Source: Holophagaceae bacterium (lineage in GTDB: Bacteria; Acidobacteriota; Holophagae; Holophagales; Holophagaceae). Taken from it: a stretch of 64,000 bases of DNA. The stretch is from positions 1,054,001-1,118,000 of the forward strand of contig JAJTBS010000001.1 in NCBI GenBank assembly GCA_021286765.1, in the 5' to 3' direction. Each line of letters begins with the position of its first letter. Within the stretch, counting starts at the first letter, position 1. Shown here in pieces: positions 63,876 to 64,000 of the stretch. Position numbers and translations under genes: made by a program. The notes below the pieces were generated by a model. That model searched no databases, was not told the origin of the DNA, and saw only the letters and a program-made list of their open reading frames with translations.

Positions 63876-64000
63876 ATGTCCTTCATCCATCTCCACCCCG
63901 GCAACCAGGCGCCCGAGATCGTCAACGCGATCATCGAGATTCCCACGGGCTCGCGCATCAAATACGAAATCGACCACCACACGGGCCTGGTGCACGTGGA
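63876..64000 (+). CDS. ppa: inorganic pyrophosphatase, N-terminal part (truncated by window edge)
   Basis: The first 41 codons are present: [20 protein letters not shown] then [17 protein letters not shown], which is the start of family I soluble inorganic pyrophosphatase (EIPxGSxxKYE holds the conserved Glu and Lys). GGAG lies five bases before the ATG. It follows the kinase at 45 bases. The remaining metal-binding DxDPxD region lies beyond the window. Confidence 0.9.
   Translation, partial: MSFIHLHPGNQAPEIVNAIIEIPTGSRIKYEIDHHTGLVHV

Overview
The window is about 64 kb of gene-dense, high-GC bacterial chromosome (roughly two-thirds G+C by eye). Codon third positions are strongly G/C, no intergenic gap exceeds about 210 bases, and long meaningless antisense frames are common. 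I saw no rRNA, tRNA, IS element, prophage or CRISPR array. The gene mix (quinol-type nitric oxide reductase, biosynthetic arginine decarboxylase, LytS/LytTR pairs, PAS-rich kinases, propeller-sensor kinase, YedF/QueG/DinB small genes) would suit an anaerobic or microaerophilic environmental bacterium. My best guess is Acidobacteriota, class Holophagae (Geothrix-like); this is inference, not proof.

Layout. 1-4.3 kb: end of an MFS transporter, OsmC, then a minus-strand run of YedF-like protein, pgsA, DUF502, bacteriohemerythrin and an SDR. 4.3-9.1 kb: queG and speA, DinB, a 3-hydroxyacyl-CoA dehydrogenase and a small membrane protein. 9.1-15 kb: two LytS-type kinase/LytTR regulator pairs flanking purD and a secreted unknown. 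15-20.7 kb: tpx, then a five-gene operon (isocitrate/isopropylmalate-type dehydrogenase, HMG-CoA-lyase family, CaiB CoA-transferase, LeuC-like, LeuD-like) that looks like branched dicarboxylate metabolism rather than leucine synthesis. 20.8-23.9 kb: polA, whose 5' end carries a 103-bp tandem repeat that has multiplied its start region. 23.9-29.7 kb: Cache protein, SDR, an IspH-UbiA fusion behind an Rrf2/IscR-like palindrome, and quinol-type nor. 29.9-35.9 kb: an RsbW-like ATPase, a truncated CDF-like transporter, crcB with DUF190, YibQ, a CtpA-like protein lacking its catalytic dyad, an orphan flagellar rod-type protein, ddl and coaD. 35.9-46.3 kb: propeller sensor kinase, recG operon, a methionine gamma-lyase-like gene divergent from an Lrp regulator with a perfect operator palindrome between them, purT, and a TMEM175-like channel. 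46.4-48.7 kb: a translationally coupled operon of three unrecognised genes. 48.7-52.9 kb: map (no canonical start codon), thioesterase, ispE and an ABC-2 exporter. 53-64 kb: a seven-sensor-domain hybrid kinase, then MFS-hutH-HD-HEAT-kinase, each joined by a 4-nt overlap, and the start of ppa.

The strongest leads are the polA start-region repeat (an element carrying hairpins plus its own ribosome binding site and start codon), the IspH-UbiA fusion, the dead S41 protease, map's apparent CTG start, the five-gene dicarboxylate operon, two sigma-28-like promoters (one in front of the flagellar gene, one in front of the propeller kinase), and the coupled operon of unknowns at 46.4-48.7 kb.
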